Shown: positions 53,260 to 62,759, counted from the first letter of the stretch. The stretch is 64,000 nt of DNA from Pseudomonas cichorii (GCF_018343775.1 NZ_CP074349.1:4516001-4580000), one strand, 5' to 3'. Notes: a model not told the origin generated them from the letters alone. A program made the numbers and translations.

Positions 53260-53327
53260 ACAGGCTGGCCTTGGCATATCGATCCCCATCATCCGTCGAT
53301 CTGCCAATGCCGGCCTGTCTTTCTTTT
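53260..53327 (+). terminator. Rho-independent terminator of the porin gene
   Basis: A 17-bp stem, 53260-53276 with 53302-53318 (one G-U and one mismatch), is followed by a T-rich tract at 53318-53327. Confidence 0.82.
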
Positions 53328-53355
53328 CAGGCTCTGTAACCGTTCCGAGCCTTGA

Positions 53356-54477
53356 TCAGCGCTTGCGCAAGATCACGCTGCCAATCGAATACCCCGCCCC
53401 GAAAGAACTGAGCACACCCAGTGCGCCTTTGGGCAAGTCGTCCTGATAGGAGTGAAAGGCGATTACCGAGCCGGCCGAGCTGGTGTTGGCGTAGGTATCG
53501 AGAATCACCGGTGCTTCTTCAACGCTGGCTTCGCGCCCCAGCAGCTTCTTGACGATCAGGTGGTTCATGCTCAGGTTGGCCTGATGGAGCCAGAAGCGTT
53601 GCACGTCGCTGGCATTGAGCCCGTTCTCGTTCAGGTGAGTGCCCACCAGCTCCGCCACCATCGGGCAGACATCGCGGAATACCTTGCGGCCTTCCTGGAC
53701 AAACAGTTTGTCCGGCGCGCCTTCGCCCTCATCCGAGGTGCGATTGAGAAAGCCGAAGTTGTTGCGGATGTTGTTGGAGAACGTGGTCAGCAGTTTGGTG
53801 CTGACGATATCGAACTGGTACGGGGAAGTGGCCAGATCGGCGCGCTCCACCACAACAGCCGTGGCACCGTCGCCAAAGATGAAATGGCTGTCGCGGTCGC
53901 GGAAATTCAGGTGCGCGGTGCAGATTTCCGGGCTGATGACCAGCAACGCACGAGCCTGGCCCAGTTGCACGCTGTTGCAGGCAGCCTGAATGCCAAAGGT
54001 GGCCGAGGAACAGGCGACGTTCATATCGAAGCCATAGCCCTGGATGCCAAGGGCCGACTGGATTTCGATGGAAATAGCCGGGTAAGCGCGTTGCAGATTG
54101 GAACAAGCGACGATCACGCCATCGATATCGGCAGCCGTCTTGCCTGCGCGCTGCATGGCCTGTTCGGCAGCCGCCACGCCCATCTGGCAAAGAATCGACC
54201 ACTCGTCATTGGAGCGCTCCGGCAGGTTCGGCTTCATGCGTTGCGGATCGAGGATGCCTTGCTTGTCCATCACAAAACGACTTTTGATACCCGAGGCCTT
54301 TTCGATGAACGCAACGCTGGACTCGCTCAGCGCCTCGACTTCACCACGCTCGATGGCCGCAGCGTTATCGCTGTTGAATTGGGCGACATAGGTATTGAAA
54401 GACTGCACCAGCTCTTCGTTCGAGATGCTGTTGGCCGGGGTGTACAGGCCTGTGCCGCTGATGACGACGTTGTGCAC
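53356..54477 (-). CDS. Beta-ketoacyl-ACP synthase III-like enzyme (PA3286 type)
   Basis: This 373-aa thiolase-fold enzyme condenses an acyl-CoA with malonyl-ACP. The catalytic triad is visible: VACSSATFGIQA (Cys), LHQANLSMN (His) and DTYANTSSAGS (Asn). It is longer than canonical FabH and looks like the PA3286 type, thought to feed medium-chain acyl-CoA from beta-oxidation into fatty-acid synthesis. GTG 54477 gives the family start HNVVISGTGLYTP with an AGAGAGGAA RBS. Its position near hrpA matches P. aeruginosa gene order. Confidence 0.87.
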   Translation of the reverse strand: MHNVVISGTGLYTPANSISNEELVQSFNTYVAQFNSDNAAAIERGEVEALSESSVAFIEKASGIKSRFVMDKQGILDPQRMKPNLPERSNDEWSILCQMGVAAAEQAMQRAGKTAADIDGVIVACSNLQRAYPAISIEIQSALGIQGYGFDMNVACSSATFGIQAACNSVQLGQARALLVISPEICTAHLNFRDRDSHFIFGDGATAVVVERADLATSPYQFDIVSTKLLTTFSNNIRNNFGFLNRTSDEGEGAPDKLFVQEGRKVFRDVCPMVAELVGTHLNENGLNASDVQRFWLHQANLSMNHLIVKKLLGREASVEEAPVILDTYANTSSAGSVIAFHSYQDDLPKGALGVLSSFGAGYSIGSVILRKR

Positions 54478-54705
54478 GGTCGTTCCTCTCTTATGAATGT
54501 TGCGGGTAGTCGTACGGTAAGTGGCGGCCAACAACTTATTGGAACCAGCGTACCAACACACATGTAAAAACCGCCTGCTGGGGCAAGACCACACCCCGCG
54601 GCACACTTCAAGGCAAGGCGCGAAGTGTGCCATAACGGCGGGGGTTTAGCGCTAGTCAGGCGACCGGCAACGGCATGCAGTCTGTGTAGGACCGCAATAG
54701 CGCTA

Positions 54706-57700
54706 TCAGGCTTCCACCTGACTCCACTGCTTGTTCAGGCGTTTATCCGATACGGGCATTCGGGTGCCCAGTTGCTGGGCGAACAGGGACACACGATACT
54801 CCTCCAGCCACCAGCGGTAGACTGCCAGTTCCGGGTCGCGCTTGCCTTCCTGGGCATGTTTGGAGGCGCGGGCCTGGTATTGCGCCCACAGGCCGGACAA
54901 TTCGATGCTCCAGACTCGGTCCTTCTGCACCTGCGCCGGCAGTTTTTCCAGGCGCATTTCGATGGCCTTCAGATAACGCGGCAGCTCCTTGAGCCATTGG
55001 GCTGGGGTTTCACGCACGAAGCCCGGATAGACCAGTTGCCCCAACTGGGACTTGATGTCGTTGAGTGCCACGGCTTGGGACAGGTCGATCTTGCCCTTGA
55101 AACGCTTTTGCAGGCCGTGCCAGAGCTTGAGAATTTCCAGCGTCAGCTTCGCCAGACGCTCGGCATGCTCGCTCCAGTTGCCGCGCTTGCGCTCGGCCAG
55201 CGACAACAGACCTGCGCCGTCACGGGGCAGCTCCGCTTCGCCTTCCAGGATGCAGGTGTCGAGGCTCGCCAGCAGAATGTCTTCCACCAGCGCATCGATA
55301 CGCCCAAGCTCCCGATGCAATAAGGCCAGCTCGGTTTGCCCCGGCAGCTTGCTGCGCAGAAACTTGGCAGGCTCTGCCAGTTGCTGCAAGAGCAAACGCT
55401 GCAAGGCTCGGCGATGTTGATACTCAGCTTCGGCCTGGGTCGAGAAGCGCCCTTCCTTGACCGTGCCCGCCTCTTCCACCAGAGCCGGATACACCGTCAT
55501 GGACAGGCCGGCAATGTTTTGTTGAGTCTTCTGAGCCACCGGCGCAAAGACCTTGGCTTCCACCGGCTGCTGACTTTTCGCACTTTGTGGCACGGCCAAT
55601 GCAGCCTGACTGGCCTCGGCAAAACGCGCCGTCAGTTCAGCCAGGTCACGCCCTTCACCCAGGAACTTGCCGCTGCCATCGAGGATTTCCAGATTCATCT
55701 TCAAGTGGCTTTCAAGCTGCTGAGCCGCTTCGGCCCAGGCTTCGTCCGACACTCTGGCGCCAGTCATGCGCAGCAGTTCACGCCCCAATGCCTGAGGCAA
55801 CGAGCCTTCGCCAAAAGTGATGCGTTGCAAGGCCGCCTTCACGAAATCGGGCACCGGCACGAAGTTCTTGCGGATAGCCTTGGGCAGGTTGCGGACCAGT
55901 GCAATGCACTTGGTTTCCAGCAAACCCGGCACCAGCCATTCCAGGCGCTCGACCGGCAACGACAGCAACAGCGGCGCAGGCACGCGCAGGGTGACACCGT
56001 CACGGGGATGGTTGGGCTCGAAGTGGTACGTCAGCGCCAGGCTCAACTCCCCCAGACGCAAGGTGTCGGGATACTGAGCAGCCGTCACTTCACTGGCTTC
56101 ACGGGCCAGCACGTCTTCCTCGCGCATGATCAACAGCTGCGGGTCTTTCTGGCTGTTGACCTTGTACCAACTGTCGAAGGTGGCGGTCTGGTGAATCTCG
56201 GCGGGAATCCGCGCCTCGTAGAAACTGTAGAGCGTGTCTTCGTCGGCCAGAATATCGCGACGCCGAGCCTTGGCTTCCAGCTCGTCCAGTTGCTCCAGCA
56301 GGCGCGTGTTGGCGCTCAGGCACTTGGCGCGGGACTGAATATCGCCACGCACCAGCCCTTCGCGGATAAACAGCTCGCGGGAAACCACCGGGTCCACAGG
56401 GCCGTAATGCACCGGACGACGAGCGACCACGATCAGGCCGAACAGGGTGATCTGCTCGAAAGCCACCACCTGCCCGCGCTTCTTCTCCCAGTGCGGCTCG
56501 AAGTGGTTTTTCTTGACCAGATGCCCGGCCAGCGGCTCGATCCAGTCGGAATCGATTTTGGCCACCATCCGCGCATAGAGCTTGGTGGTTTCCACCAGTT
56601 CGGCGGTCATCAGCCATTGCGGGCGTTTCTTGCCCAGACCAGAAGAAGGATGAATCCAGAAACGCCGCTGCCGCGCGCCCAGGTAATCGCCCTCTTCCGC
56701 CTTCTGGCCGATCTGGCTCAGCAGGCCGGAGAGAATCGCCTTGTGGAATTTGGGGTAATCGGCCGGCTCCTTGTTGATCGCCAACTGCAAGTCACGGCAG
56801 ATCAGGCTCAATTGCCGATGGGAATCGCGCCACTCCCGCAGCCGCAGGTAATTGAGGAAATTGCGACGACACCAGTTGCGCAGCGGGCTGGCCGTCAGCG
56901 CCTGACGCTGCTCCTCGAAACCGCGCCACAGATTGACCAGCCCGGCAAAGTCAGAGTCGGCGTCCTTCCATTGTGCATGGGCCTGATCGGCAGCCTGCTG
57001 ACGCTCGGGCGGACGTTCGCGCACATCCTGCACCGACATGGCGCTGGCCACGATCAAGACTTCCTGAAGACTGCCCTGCTTCGCTGCTTCAAGCAGCATG
57101 CGACCCATGCGCGGGTCAACCGGCAGCCGAGCCAACTGGCGGCCCAATGGCGTGAGCTGGTTTTCGCGATTGACGGCGGACAGCTCCTGCAACAGGTTGA
57201 AACCGTCGCTGATGGCCTTGCCGTCCGGCGGCTCGATAAACGGGAACGCCGTGATTTCACCCAGCCGCAGGTGCAGCATCTGCAGGATGACCGCCGCCAG
57301 GTTGGTGCGCAGAATCTCCGGGTCCGTAAATTCAGGACGCCCGTTGAAATCCTCTTCGCTGTAAAGACGCACGCACAGCCCAGGCTCGACCCGGCCACAA
57401 CGGCCCTTGCGCTGGTTGGCGCTGGCCTGGGAAATGGCTTCGATGGGCAAGCGCTGAACCTTGGCGCGATAGCTGTAGCGGCTGATACGCGCCGTACCAG
57501 TATCGATCACATAACGAATGCCCGGCACGGTCAGGGACGTCTCGGCCACGTTGGTCGCCAGCACCACGCGCCGCCCCGGATGCGATTGGAAGATGCGCTG
57601 CTGTTCGGCGGGTGACAGGCGCGCATACAGCGGCAGGATTTCCGTGTGCTTGAGTTGAGCCTTGCGCAGCACTTCCGCCGCATCACGGATTTCCCGCTCG

Positions 57701-58617
57701 CCGGGCAGGAACACCAGTACATCGCCAGGGCTCTTGCGCTCGCTGCGCTCGAAAGCCGCCAGTTCATCCAGTGTGGCCAGAATCGCCTGATCCACGGTCA
57801 GGTCGTCTTCGACGCTGTTGCCTTCTTCGTCCTGCTCGCTGGTGAGCGGGCGATACCAGGTTTCCACCGGGAAGGTGCGACCGGACACTTCGACGATAGG
57901 CGCCTTGTCGAAGTGCTCGGAAAAACGCTGCAGGTCGATGGTGGCCGAGGTGATGATTACCTTGAGGTCCGGACGGCGCGGCAGCAGGGTTTTCAGGTAG
58001 CCCAACAGGAAGTCGATGTTCAGGCTGCGTTCATGGGCCTCGTCGACGATGATCGTGTCGTAGCGCTCCAGAAAACGGTCATGCTGGGTTTCGGCCAGCA
58101 GGATGCCGTCGGTCATCAGCTTGATAAGGGTATTGCTGTCGCTTTGATCCTCGAAGCGCACCTGATAGCCGACCAGTGCGCCCAGCGGCGTGCTCAGCTC
58201 TTCCGCGACCCGGCTGGCCACGCTGCGCGCCGCGATACGACGTGGCTGGGTATGGCCGATCAGGCCATGCTGGCCGCGACCGATTTCCAGGCAGATCTTG
58301 GGCAACTGGGTGGTTTTACCCGAGCCGGTCTCTCCAGCGATGATCAGCACCTGATGCTTGAGCAGCGCTTCCTTGATTTCATCGCGCTTGGCGGCAATCG
58401 GCAGGTTTTCGTCATAGCGAATCGGCGGCACGCTGTCGCGCCGGGAAGTCACCTGGGCAAAAGACGCCTGCACCTTCTCCACCCACTGAGCCAGCTTCGC
58501 GTCGTCAGGCTTCTTGCGTAGCTCGTGCAACTGACGACGAAAACGATGGCGATCGCTGATCATCGCGTGATCGAGGTTTTTCAGCAGTTGGTCGATGGAG
58601 AGGCTTTCTTCGGTCAT
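54706..58617 (-). CDS. hrpA: ATP-dependent RNA helicase HrpA (DEAH-box)
   Basis: This 1303-aa helicase has the usual HrpA length. Motifs are GETGSGKTTQ (Walker A), DEAHERS (DEAH box), SATID, NQRKGRCGR (motif VI), then HA2/OB regions and the long HrpA-specific C-terminus. It rescues stalled ribosomes in E. coli. ATG 58617 is preferred; the longer frame runs into a REP element. The fadD gene lies upstream, separated by a REP pair. Confidence 0.92.
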   Translation of the reverse strand: MTEESLSIDQLLKNLDHAMISDRHRFRRQLHELRKKPDDAKLAQWVEKVQASFAQVTSRRDSVPPIRYDENLPIAAKRDEIKEALLKHQVLIIAGETGSGKTTQLPKICLEIGRGQHGLIGHTQPRRIAARSVASRVAEELSTPLGALVGYQVRFEDQSDSNTLIKLMTDGILLAETQHDRFLERYDTIIVDEAHERSLNIDFLLGYLKTLLPRRPDLKVIITSATIDLQRFSEHFDKAPIVEVSGRTFPVETWYRPLTSEQDEEGNSVEDDLTVDQAILATLDELAAFERSERKSPGDVLVFLPGEREIRDAAEVLRKAQLKHTEILPLYARLSPAEQQRIFQSHPGRRVVLATNVAETSLTVPGIRYVIDTGTARISRYSYRAKVQRLPIEAISQASANQRKGRCGRVEPGLCVRLYSEEDFNGRPEFTDPEILRTNLAAVILQMLHLRLGEITAFPFIEPPDGKAISDGFNLLQELSAVNRENQLTPLGRQLARLPVDPRMGRMLLEAAKQGSLQEVLIVASAMSVQDVRERPPERQQAADQAHAQWKDADSDFAGLVNLWRGFEEQRQALTASPLRNWCRRNFLNYLRLREWRDSHRQLSLICRDLQLAINKEPADYPKFHKAILSGLLSQIGQKAEEGDYLGARQRRFWIHPSSGLGKKRPQWLMTAELVETTKLYARMVAKIDSDWIEPLAGHLVKKNHFEPHWEKKRGQVVAFEQITLFGLIVVARRPVHYGPVDPVVSRELFIREGLVRGDIQSRAKCLSANTRLLEQLDELEAKARRRDILADEDTLYSFYEARIPAEIHQTATFDSWYKVNSQKDPQLLIMREEDVLAREASEVTAAQYPDTLRLGELSLALTYHFEPNHPRDGVTLRVPAPLLLSLPVERLEWLVPGLLETKCIALVRNLPKAIRKNFVPVPDFVKAALQRITFGEGSLPQALGRELLRMTGARVSDEAWAEAAQQLESHLKMNLEILDGSGKFLGEGRDLAELTARFAEASQAALAVPQSAKSQQPVEAKVFAPVAQKTQQNIAGLSMTVYPALVEEAGTVKEGRFSTQAEAEYQHRRALQRLLLQQLAEPAKFLRSKLPGQTELALLHRELGRIDALVEDILLASLDTCILEGEAELPRDGAGLLSLAERKRGNWSEHAERLAKLTLEILKLWHGLQKRFKGKIDLSQAVALNDIKSQLGQLVYPGFVRETPAQWLKELPRYLKAIEMRLEKLPAQVQKDRVWSIELSGLWAQYQARASKHAQEGKRDPELAVYRWWLEEYRVSLFAQQLGTRMPVSDKRLNKQWSQVEA

Positions 58618-58683
58618 CAGGCGCGCAGGGTCTTTTTGAAGATGCGGGGCGCGGATTGTCGCAGATTTGCAGGGGGGATGCTT

Positions 58684-58730
58684 TTCGCGAATGAATTCGC
58701 TCCTGCCACAGGAGCGCATTCATTCGCGAA
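58684..58730. repeat. Inverted REP pair (REPIN)
   Basis: Arms ttcgcgaatgaattcgctcc and ggagcgcattcattcgcgaa (one change) form a hairpin between hrpA and fadD. Confidence 0.88.
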
Positions 58731-58737
58731 AGCAGGC

Positions 58738-60429
58738 TTACTTCTTGACGCCCAGCTTTTTCAGTTCTTCGTCACGCAGTTCGCGGCGCAGGATCTTGCC
58801 GACGTTGGTGGTCGGCAGGACATCGCGGAACTCGACACTGCGCGGCACCTTGTAACCGGTCAGGTTGGCGCGCATGTGTTCCATGACCTGCTCTTTGGTC
58901 AGGGTAACGCCCGGTTTAGGGACCACGAAGACCTTGATCGATTCACCGGATTTCTCGTCCGGTATGCCGATGGCTGCACATTGCAGTACGCCCGGCAAGC
59001 CTACCAGCACATCTTCCAGCTCGTTGGGGTAGACGTTGAAACCCGAGATCAGAATCATGTCTTTCTTGCGGTCAACGATACGCATGTAGCCATCGGGCTG
59101 GATAATCGCGATGTCGCCCGTCTTGAGCCAGCCTTCAGCATCGAGCATTTCGTCGGTGGCCTCCTGGCGCTGCCAGTAGCCCTTCATCACCTGAGGGCCC
59201 TTGACGCACAGTTCGCCCACTTCACCCAGTGGCAACTCGTTGCCCGCATCGTCGATGACTTTGCACAGGGTTGAAGGCACGGGAATACCGATGGTGCCTA
59301 TCTGGATGTTGCTGATGGGGTTGACCGTCGCCACCGGGCTGGTTTCGGTCATGCCGTAACCTTCGCAGATCGAGCAATTGGTGACTTCCTTCCAGCGCTC
59401 GGCCACTGCCAGTTGCAACGCCATGCCGCCAGACAGAGTGACTTTCAGGCTGGAGAAATCCAGGTTGCGGAATTCCTGGTTGTTGCACAGCGCGACGAAC
59501 AGGGTGTTGAGCCCCACGAAACCGCTGAACTTCCACTTCGACAACTCCTTGACCATCGCTGGCAGATCGCGAGGGTTGCTGATCAGGATGTTGTGGTTGC
59601 CGATGAGCATCATCGACATGCAGTGAAAGGTGAAAGCGTAGATGTGATACAGCGGCAGCGGCGTGATGAGGATCTCGCAACCTTCATGCAGGTTGGAACC
59701 CATCAGGGCCTTGCATTGCAGCATGTTGGCGATCAGGTTGCGGTGGGTGAGCATCGCGCCCTTGGCCACACCTGTGGTGCCGCCGGTGTATTGCAGCACC
59801 GCGACATCGGAGTTCGCGGGCGAGGCTTCCTTGACAGCCTGACCACGGCCCTTGCTCAGGACGTCATTGAACTTGATGGCGTTGGGCAGGTGATAAGCCG
59901 GCACCATCTTTTTCACGTATTTGATGACGCTGTTGATCAGCAGTCGCTTGAGCGGCGGCAGCAGGTCGGCCACTTCGGTAACGATGACGTGCTTGACCTG
60001 GGTCTTGGGCACGACCTTCTCGGCCAGATGCGCCATGTTCGCCAGACAGACCAGTGCCTTGGCACCGGAATCATTGAACTGGTGTTCCATTTCCCGCACG
60101 GTGTACAGCGGGTTGGTGTTGACCACGATCAGGCCGGCCCGCATGGCTCCAAATACTGCTACAGGATATTGCAGGACGTTGGGTAGCTGGACCGCGATGC
60201 GATCGCCGGGCTGCAGGTCGGTATGCTGTTGAAGCCAGGCGGCGAAAGCACCCGAGAGTTCGTACAGCTCGCCATAGGTGATGGTCTTGCCCAGGTTGCT
60301 GAAGGCCGGTTTATTGGCGAAGCGCTCACAAGACTGCTTCAATACGGCCTGGACGTTGGGGTACTCATCAGGATCGATGTCGGTAGCGATACCGGACGGG
60401 TATTTATCCTTCCAGAAGTTCTCGATCAT
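58738..60429 (-). CDS. fadD: Long-chain fatty acid CoA ligase FadD
   Basis: This 563-aa ANL-superfamily ligase activates fatty acids to acyl-CoA. It has YTGGTTGVAKGAM (P-loop), CEGYGMTETSP, GWLKTGDIA and the A10 Lys region NVGKILRREL. The start MIENFWKDKYP matches FadD1-type proteins; longer frames to 60735 are unsupported. P. aeruginosa has two tandem fadD genes here, but only one is present in this window. A GTTAC-N4-GTAAC palindrome lies 230 bp upstream. Confidence 0.92.
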   Translation of the reverse strand: MIENFWKDKYPSGIATDIDPDEYPNVQAVLKQSCERFANKPAFSNLGKTITYGELYELSGAFAAWLQQHTDLQPGDRIAVQLPNVLQYPVAVFGAMRAGLIVVNTNPLYTVREMEHQFNDSGAKALVCLANMAHLAEKVVPKTQVKHVIVTEVADLLPPLKRLLINSVIKYVKKMVPAYHLPNAIKFNDVLSKGRGQAVKEASPANSDVAVLQYTGGTTGVAKGAMLTHRNLIANMLQCKALMGSNLHEGCEILITPLPLYHIYAFTFHCMSMMLIGNHNILISNPRDLPAMVKELSKWKFSGFVGLNTLFVALCNNQEFRNLDFSSLKVTLSGGMALQLAVAERWKEVTNCSICEGYGMTETSPVATVNPISNIQIGTIGIPVPSTLCKVIDDAGNELPLGEVGELCVKGPQVMKGYWQRQEATDEMLDAEGWLKTGDIAIIQPDGYMRIVDRKKDMILISGFNVYPNELEDVLVGLPGVLQCAAIGIPDEKSGESIKVFVVPKPGVTLTKEQVMEHMRANLTGYKVPRSVEFRDVLPTTNVGKILRRELRDEELKKLGVKK

Positions 60430-60875
60430 GCAAGCCAGCTCCGTAGCGATAGCGAATTCTTCACATCGCTGTACGCGATGATTTTTTTGTGTTTTGGAAT
60501 TATGCAGTTCCCGCTTTTTCCGCTGAATGACTGGCAGAAAGCGGGCCGAGATTAGCAGCTTTGCCAAAGGCCGCCTAGAGGCAAAAAAGCCCTCACCAGT
60601 CACATTCATGACTCTTGAATAGCAAAACGTCATTTTTAGAGCAATGATTCTATTTGTTACGAATGTAACTGAAAACAGGGGGCCAAACGCCCCGCCCCAT
60701 ATCCTGCAATTCCTTCTTCTAAACGCTGCGTCCATGCGCGGACAACCACTATTCCCCTCTCCAATACCTGCTGCAGGCCACCGTGAATCTTGCAGTCGGG
60801 CAACCTGAAGTCGTCATCGGCGATACACTGAATGAACACCTCATTCGGGCATCGATCCAGACTCGGGAAATAACC
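60430..60875. other. Intergenic region between fadD and hydrolase
   Basis: About 450 bp between divergent starts, enough for both promoters. It contains the palindrome at 60656-60669 and A/T-rich tracts (60600-60660). No gene or known RNA was found. A remnant of a second fadD could not be detected by eye. Confidence 0.4.
60656..60669. promoter_or_regulatory. Palindromic operator candidate upstream of fadD
   Basis: GTTAC (60656-60660) and GTAAC (60665-60669) form a perfect dyad around GAAT, a size typical of TetR/GntR-type operators. It does not match the PsrA consensus as I know it. Confidence 0.35.
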
Positions 60876-61820
60876 ATGAACCACGAAGCCTTCTGGCTCG
60901 ATGCCAGTGATAACACCCGTCTGCATGTCAATGCATGGCTTCCGGCAGATACGCCAAAAGCCGTCGTGATGCTGTCTCACGGCATGGCAGAACACGGTGG
61001 TCGTTATGAAAGGCTGGGCACGGCACTGAATGTGGCTGGCATCGCGTTGTATGCCCATGATCAGCGAGGACACGGGCTGACGGCCGCCAACGGGGAACAG
61101 GGTCATTTCGCGGACAAGGACGGCTGGAGCAAAGTGGTGGGCGACCTGGCAACCCTGAGCCAGACCATTGGCCAGAAACACCCTGGCCTGCCGCTGTTCC
61201 TGCTGGGCCACAGCATGGGCAGCTACATTGCCCAGGCGTATCTGATGCACCACGGCGCCAGCCTGCAAGGCGCGATTCTCAGTGGCTCGAATTTCCAGCC
61301 GGTTTCGCTCTATCGCAGTGCTCGCCAGATTGCGCGCCTGGAACGCTGGCGCCAGGGGCCCAAGGGGCGTAGCGCCCTGATCGAATGGCTGTCGTTCGGC
61401 TCGTTCAACAAGGCATTCAAACCAGCACGCACACGCTTCGACTGGCTCAGCCGCGACCATGAAGAAGTCGACAAGTACCTCTTCGATCCTCTTTGCGGTT
61501 TTCGCTGCACCAATCAGTTATGGTTCGATCTGCTCGGCGGGCTGCAGAAAATCAGCAAGCCGTCCAACCTGAAACAGATCGACCCGGGCCTGCCGTTGCT
61601 GATAATTGGCGGCGAATGTGATCCGGTGAGCGATGGGAAGCGTCTGAAAGATCTTGCTCATGCATTGGGAAAGGCAGGTCATCAAGTCGTGCAACTTGAG
61701 ATCTACCCCGAGGCGCGACATGAACTGCTCAATGAAACCAATCGCGATGACGTTACCCGTGATTTGATCGACTGGCTGCTGCGCTCACTCGAACAACCAC
61801 GTCCGCACCGGGCCGAATGA
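60876..61820 (+). CDS. Alpha/beta hydrolase, lysophospholipase-like
   Basis: This 314-aa serine hydrolase of the monoacylglycerol lipase/lysophospholipase group has MLSHGMAEHGGRYERL (oxyanion region), GHSMGSYIAQ (Ser), a GGECDPVSDGK Asp and a late His (ARHELLNE). It corresponds by position to PA3301. ATG 60876 is chosen. Its stop overlaps the upstream frame of phaJ1, and the two genes are probably cotranscribed. Confidence 0.85.
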   Translation: MNHEAFWLDASDNTRLHVNAWLPADTPKAVVMLSHGMAEHGGRYERLGTALNVAGIALYAHDQRGHGLTAANGEQGHFADKDGWSKVVGDLATLSQTIGQKHPGLPLFLLGHSMGSYIAQAYLMHHGASLQGAILSGSNFQPVSLYRSARQIARLERWRQGPKGRSALIEWLSFGSFNKAFKPARTRFDWLSRDHEEVDKYLFDPLCGFRCTNQLWFDLLGGLQKISKPSNLKQIDPGLPLLIIGGECDPVSDGKRLKDLAHALGKAGHQVVQLEIYPEARHELLNETNRDDVTRDLIDWLLRSLEQPRPHRAE

Positions 61821-61858
61821 CTCCTCCCGGTCTAAATATCCATTTTCAGGACAGCCAC

Positions 61859-62329
61859 ATGACCCAGGTCACCAACACACCTTACGAAGCACTTGAAGTC
61901 GGTCAGACTGCCAGCTACAGCAAAACGGTGGAAGAACGTGATATTCAGCTGTTCGCCGCGATGTCGGGCGATCACAACCCGGTCCATCTGGACGCCGAAT
62001 ATGCTTCAAAGACCATGTTCAAGGAGCGTATCGCTCATGGCATGTTCAGTGGTGCGTTGATCAGTGCGGCAGTGGCCTGCGAGTTGCCTGGACCGGGCAC
62101 TATCTATATCGGCCAGCAGATGAGCTTCCAGAAGCCGGTGAAACTGGGCGATACCCTGACCGTACGCCTGGAAATCCTGGAAAAGCTGCCGAAATTCCGC
62201 GTGCGCATCGCGACCCGCGTATTCAACCAGAACGATGAGCTGGTGGTGGATGGCGAAGCGGAAATCCTTGCTCCTCGCAAGCAGCAGACCGTTGACCTGA
62301 CCGTGCTGCCGGAAATCACCTTCGGCTGA
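61859..62329 (+). CDS. phaJ1: (R)-specific enoyl-CoA hydratase PhaJ1
   Basis: This 156-aa MaoC-like hot-dog enzyme hydrates enoyl-CoA to (R)-3-hydroxyacyl-CoA, supplying polyhydroxyalkanoate or fatty-acid synthesis. It shows MSGDHNPVHLDAEYA (catalytic Asp/His), RIAHGMFSGALISAAV and LEILEKLPKFRVRIATRVFN. It is close to P. aeruginosa PhaJ1 (PA3302), in the same gene order. ATG 61859 is used; 61817 would add 14 residues. Confidence 0.87.
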   Translation: MTQVTNTPYEALEVGQTASYSKTVEERDIQLFAAMSGDHNPVHLDAEYASKTMFKERIAHGMFSGALISAAVACELPGPGTIYIGQQMSFQKPVKLGDTLTVRLEILEKLPKFRVRIATRVFNQNDELVVDGEAEILAPRKQQTVDLTVLPEITFG

Positions 62330-62337
62330 TAGTAGAA

Positions 62338-62418
62338 GCCAATTCATTCGCGAAGACCCATTGAATCCGATAAAGATATGTCGTGCTCGATGCTGTCTCG
62401 CGAATGAATTCGTTGGCT
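62338..62418. repeat. Distant inverted REP pair
   Basis: Arms gccaattcattcgcga (62338-62353) and tcgcgaatgaattcgttggc (62399-62418) are reverse complements with a long spacer, downstream of phaJ1 and of the converging ccoM gene. Confidence 0.75.
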
Positions 62419-62490
62419 TTTTTCAAAAAAAATGGGCAACCGAAGTCGCCCTAAATGCCTTGCGTGCTCTTGTTATGGAAGGCCTGAGCC

Positions 62491-62601
62491 TTACTTGCGC
62501 TTTTGCGAGTCCTTCCAGATGAAAAGTCCGAAGCCTGCGAAGAAAACAAGCATCAGGCCGACGGTGACGACACCTGCGACAACCACATTGTCCAGAAACA
62601 T
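62491..62601 (-). CDS. ccoM: cbb3-type cytochrome oxidase small subunit CcoM
   Basis: This 36-aa single-helix membrane peptide starts MFLDNVVVAGVVTVGLM and ends in FIWKDSQKRK. It matches the CcoM subunit of Pseudomonas cbb3 oxidases, which is about this size and stabilises the enzyme. The RBS AGGAGG is 8 bp before the ATG. Two ANR/FNR-type boxes and a -10 element upstream fit induction at low oxygen. It is encoded apart from the main cco operon. Confidence 0.82.
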   Translation of the reverse strand: MFLDNVVVAGVVTVGLMLVFFAGFGLFIWKDSQKRK

Positions 62602-62636
62602 AACTTCGCCTCCTGCTCTGCCCGTTCGATGGAGCT

Positions 62637-62678
62637 AGATTAACCACAACGGCGCGCAAAGAAATTGACCCAGATCAG
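62637..62678 (-). promoter_or_regulatory. ANR/FNR-dependent promoter of ccoM (proximal box and -10)
   Basis: The box CTGATCTGGGTCAA (62678-62665 on the minus strand) fits the TTGAY-N4-ATCAR dyad. A -10-like TTAATCT lies at 62643-62637. The box centre is about 31 bp from the -10 centre, which puts it near -41 to the predicted start, the class II FNR position. Confidence 0.65.
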
Positions 62679-62713
62679 TGATCCCGAAGCTCGACAGGTG
62701 AGCGTGGGGACAA

Positions 62714-62727
62714 CTGATCCGGGTCAA
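62714..62727 (-). promoter_or_regulatory. Second ANR/FNR box upstream of ccoM
   Basis: TTGACCCGGATCAG on the minus strand is a full FNR-type dyad, 49 bp further upstream than the proximal box, i.e. about -90 to the predicted start. It is on the opposite side of a 52-aa gene from that gene's own start. Confidence 0.6.
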
Positions 62728-62759
62728 CGGATCTGAAACGGGGTATGGAACAGCAGGTA

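Noticed and set aside
55336..57615. A 759-codon plus-strand open frame
   Set aside because: It lies wholly antisense to hrpA, whose helicase motifs are intact. It has no RBS or recognisable domain and arises from G/C-rich codon bias.
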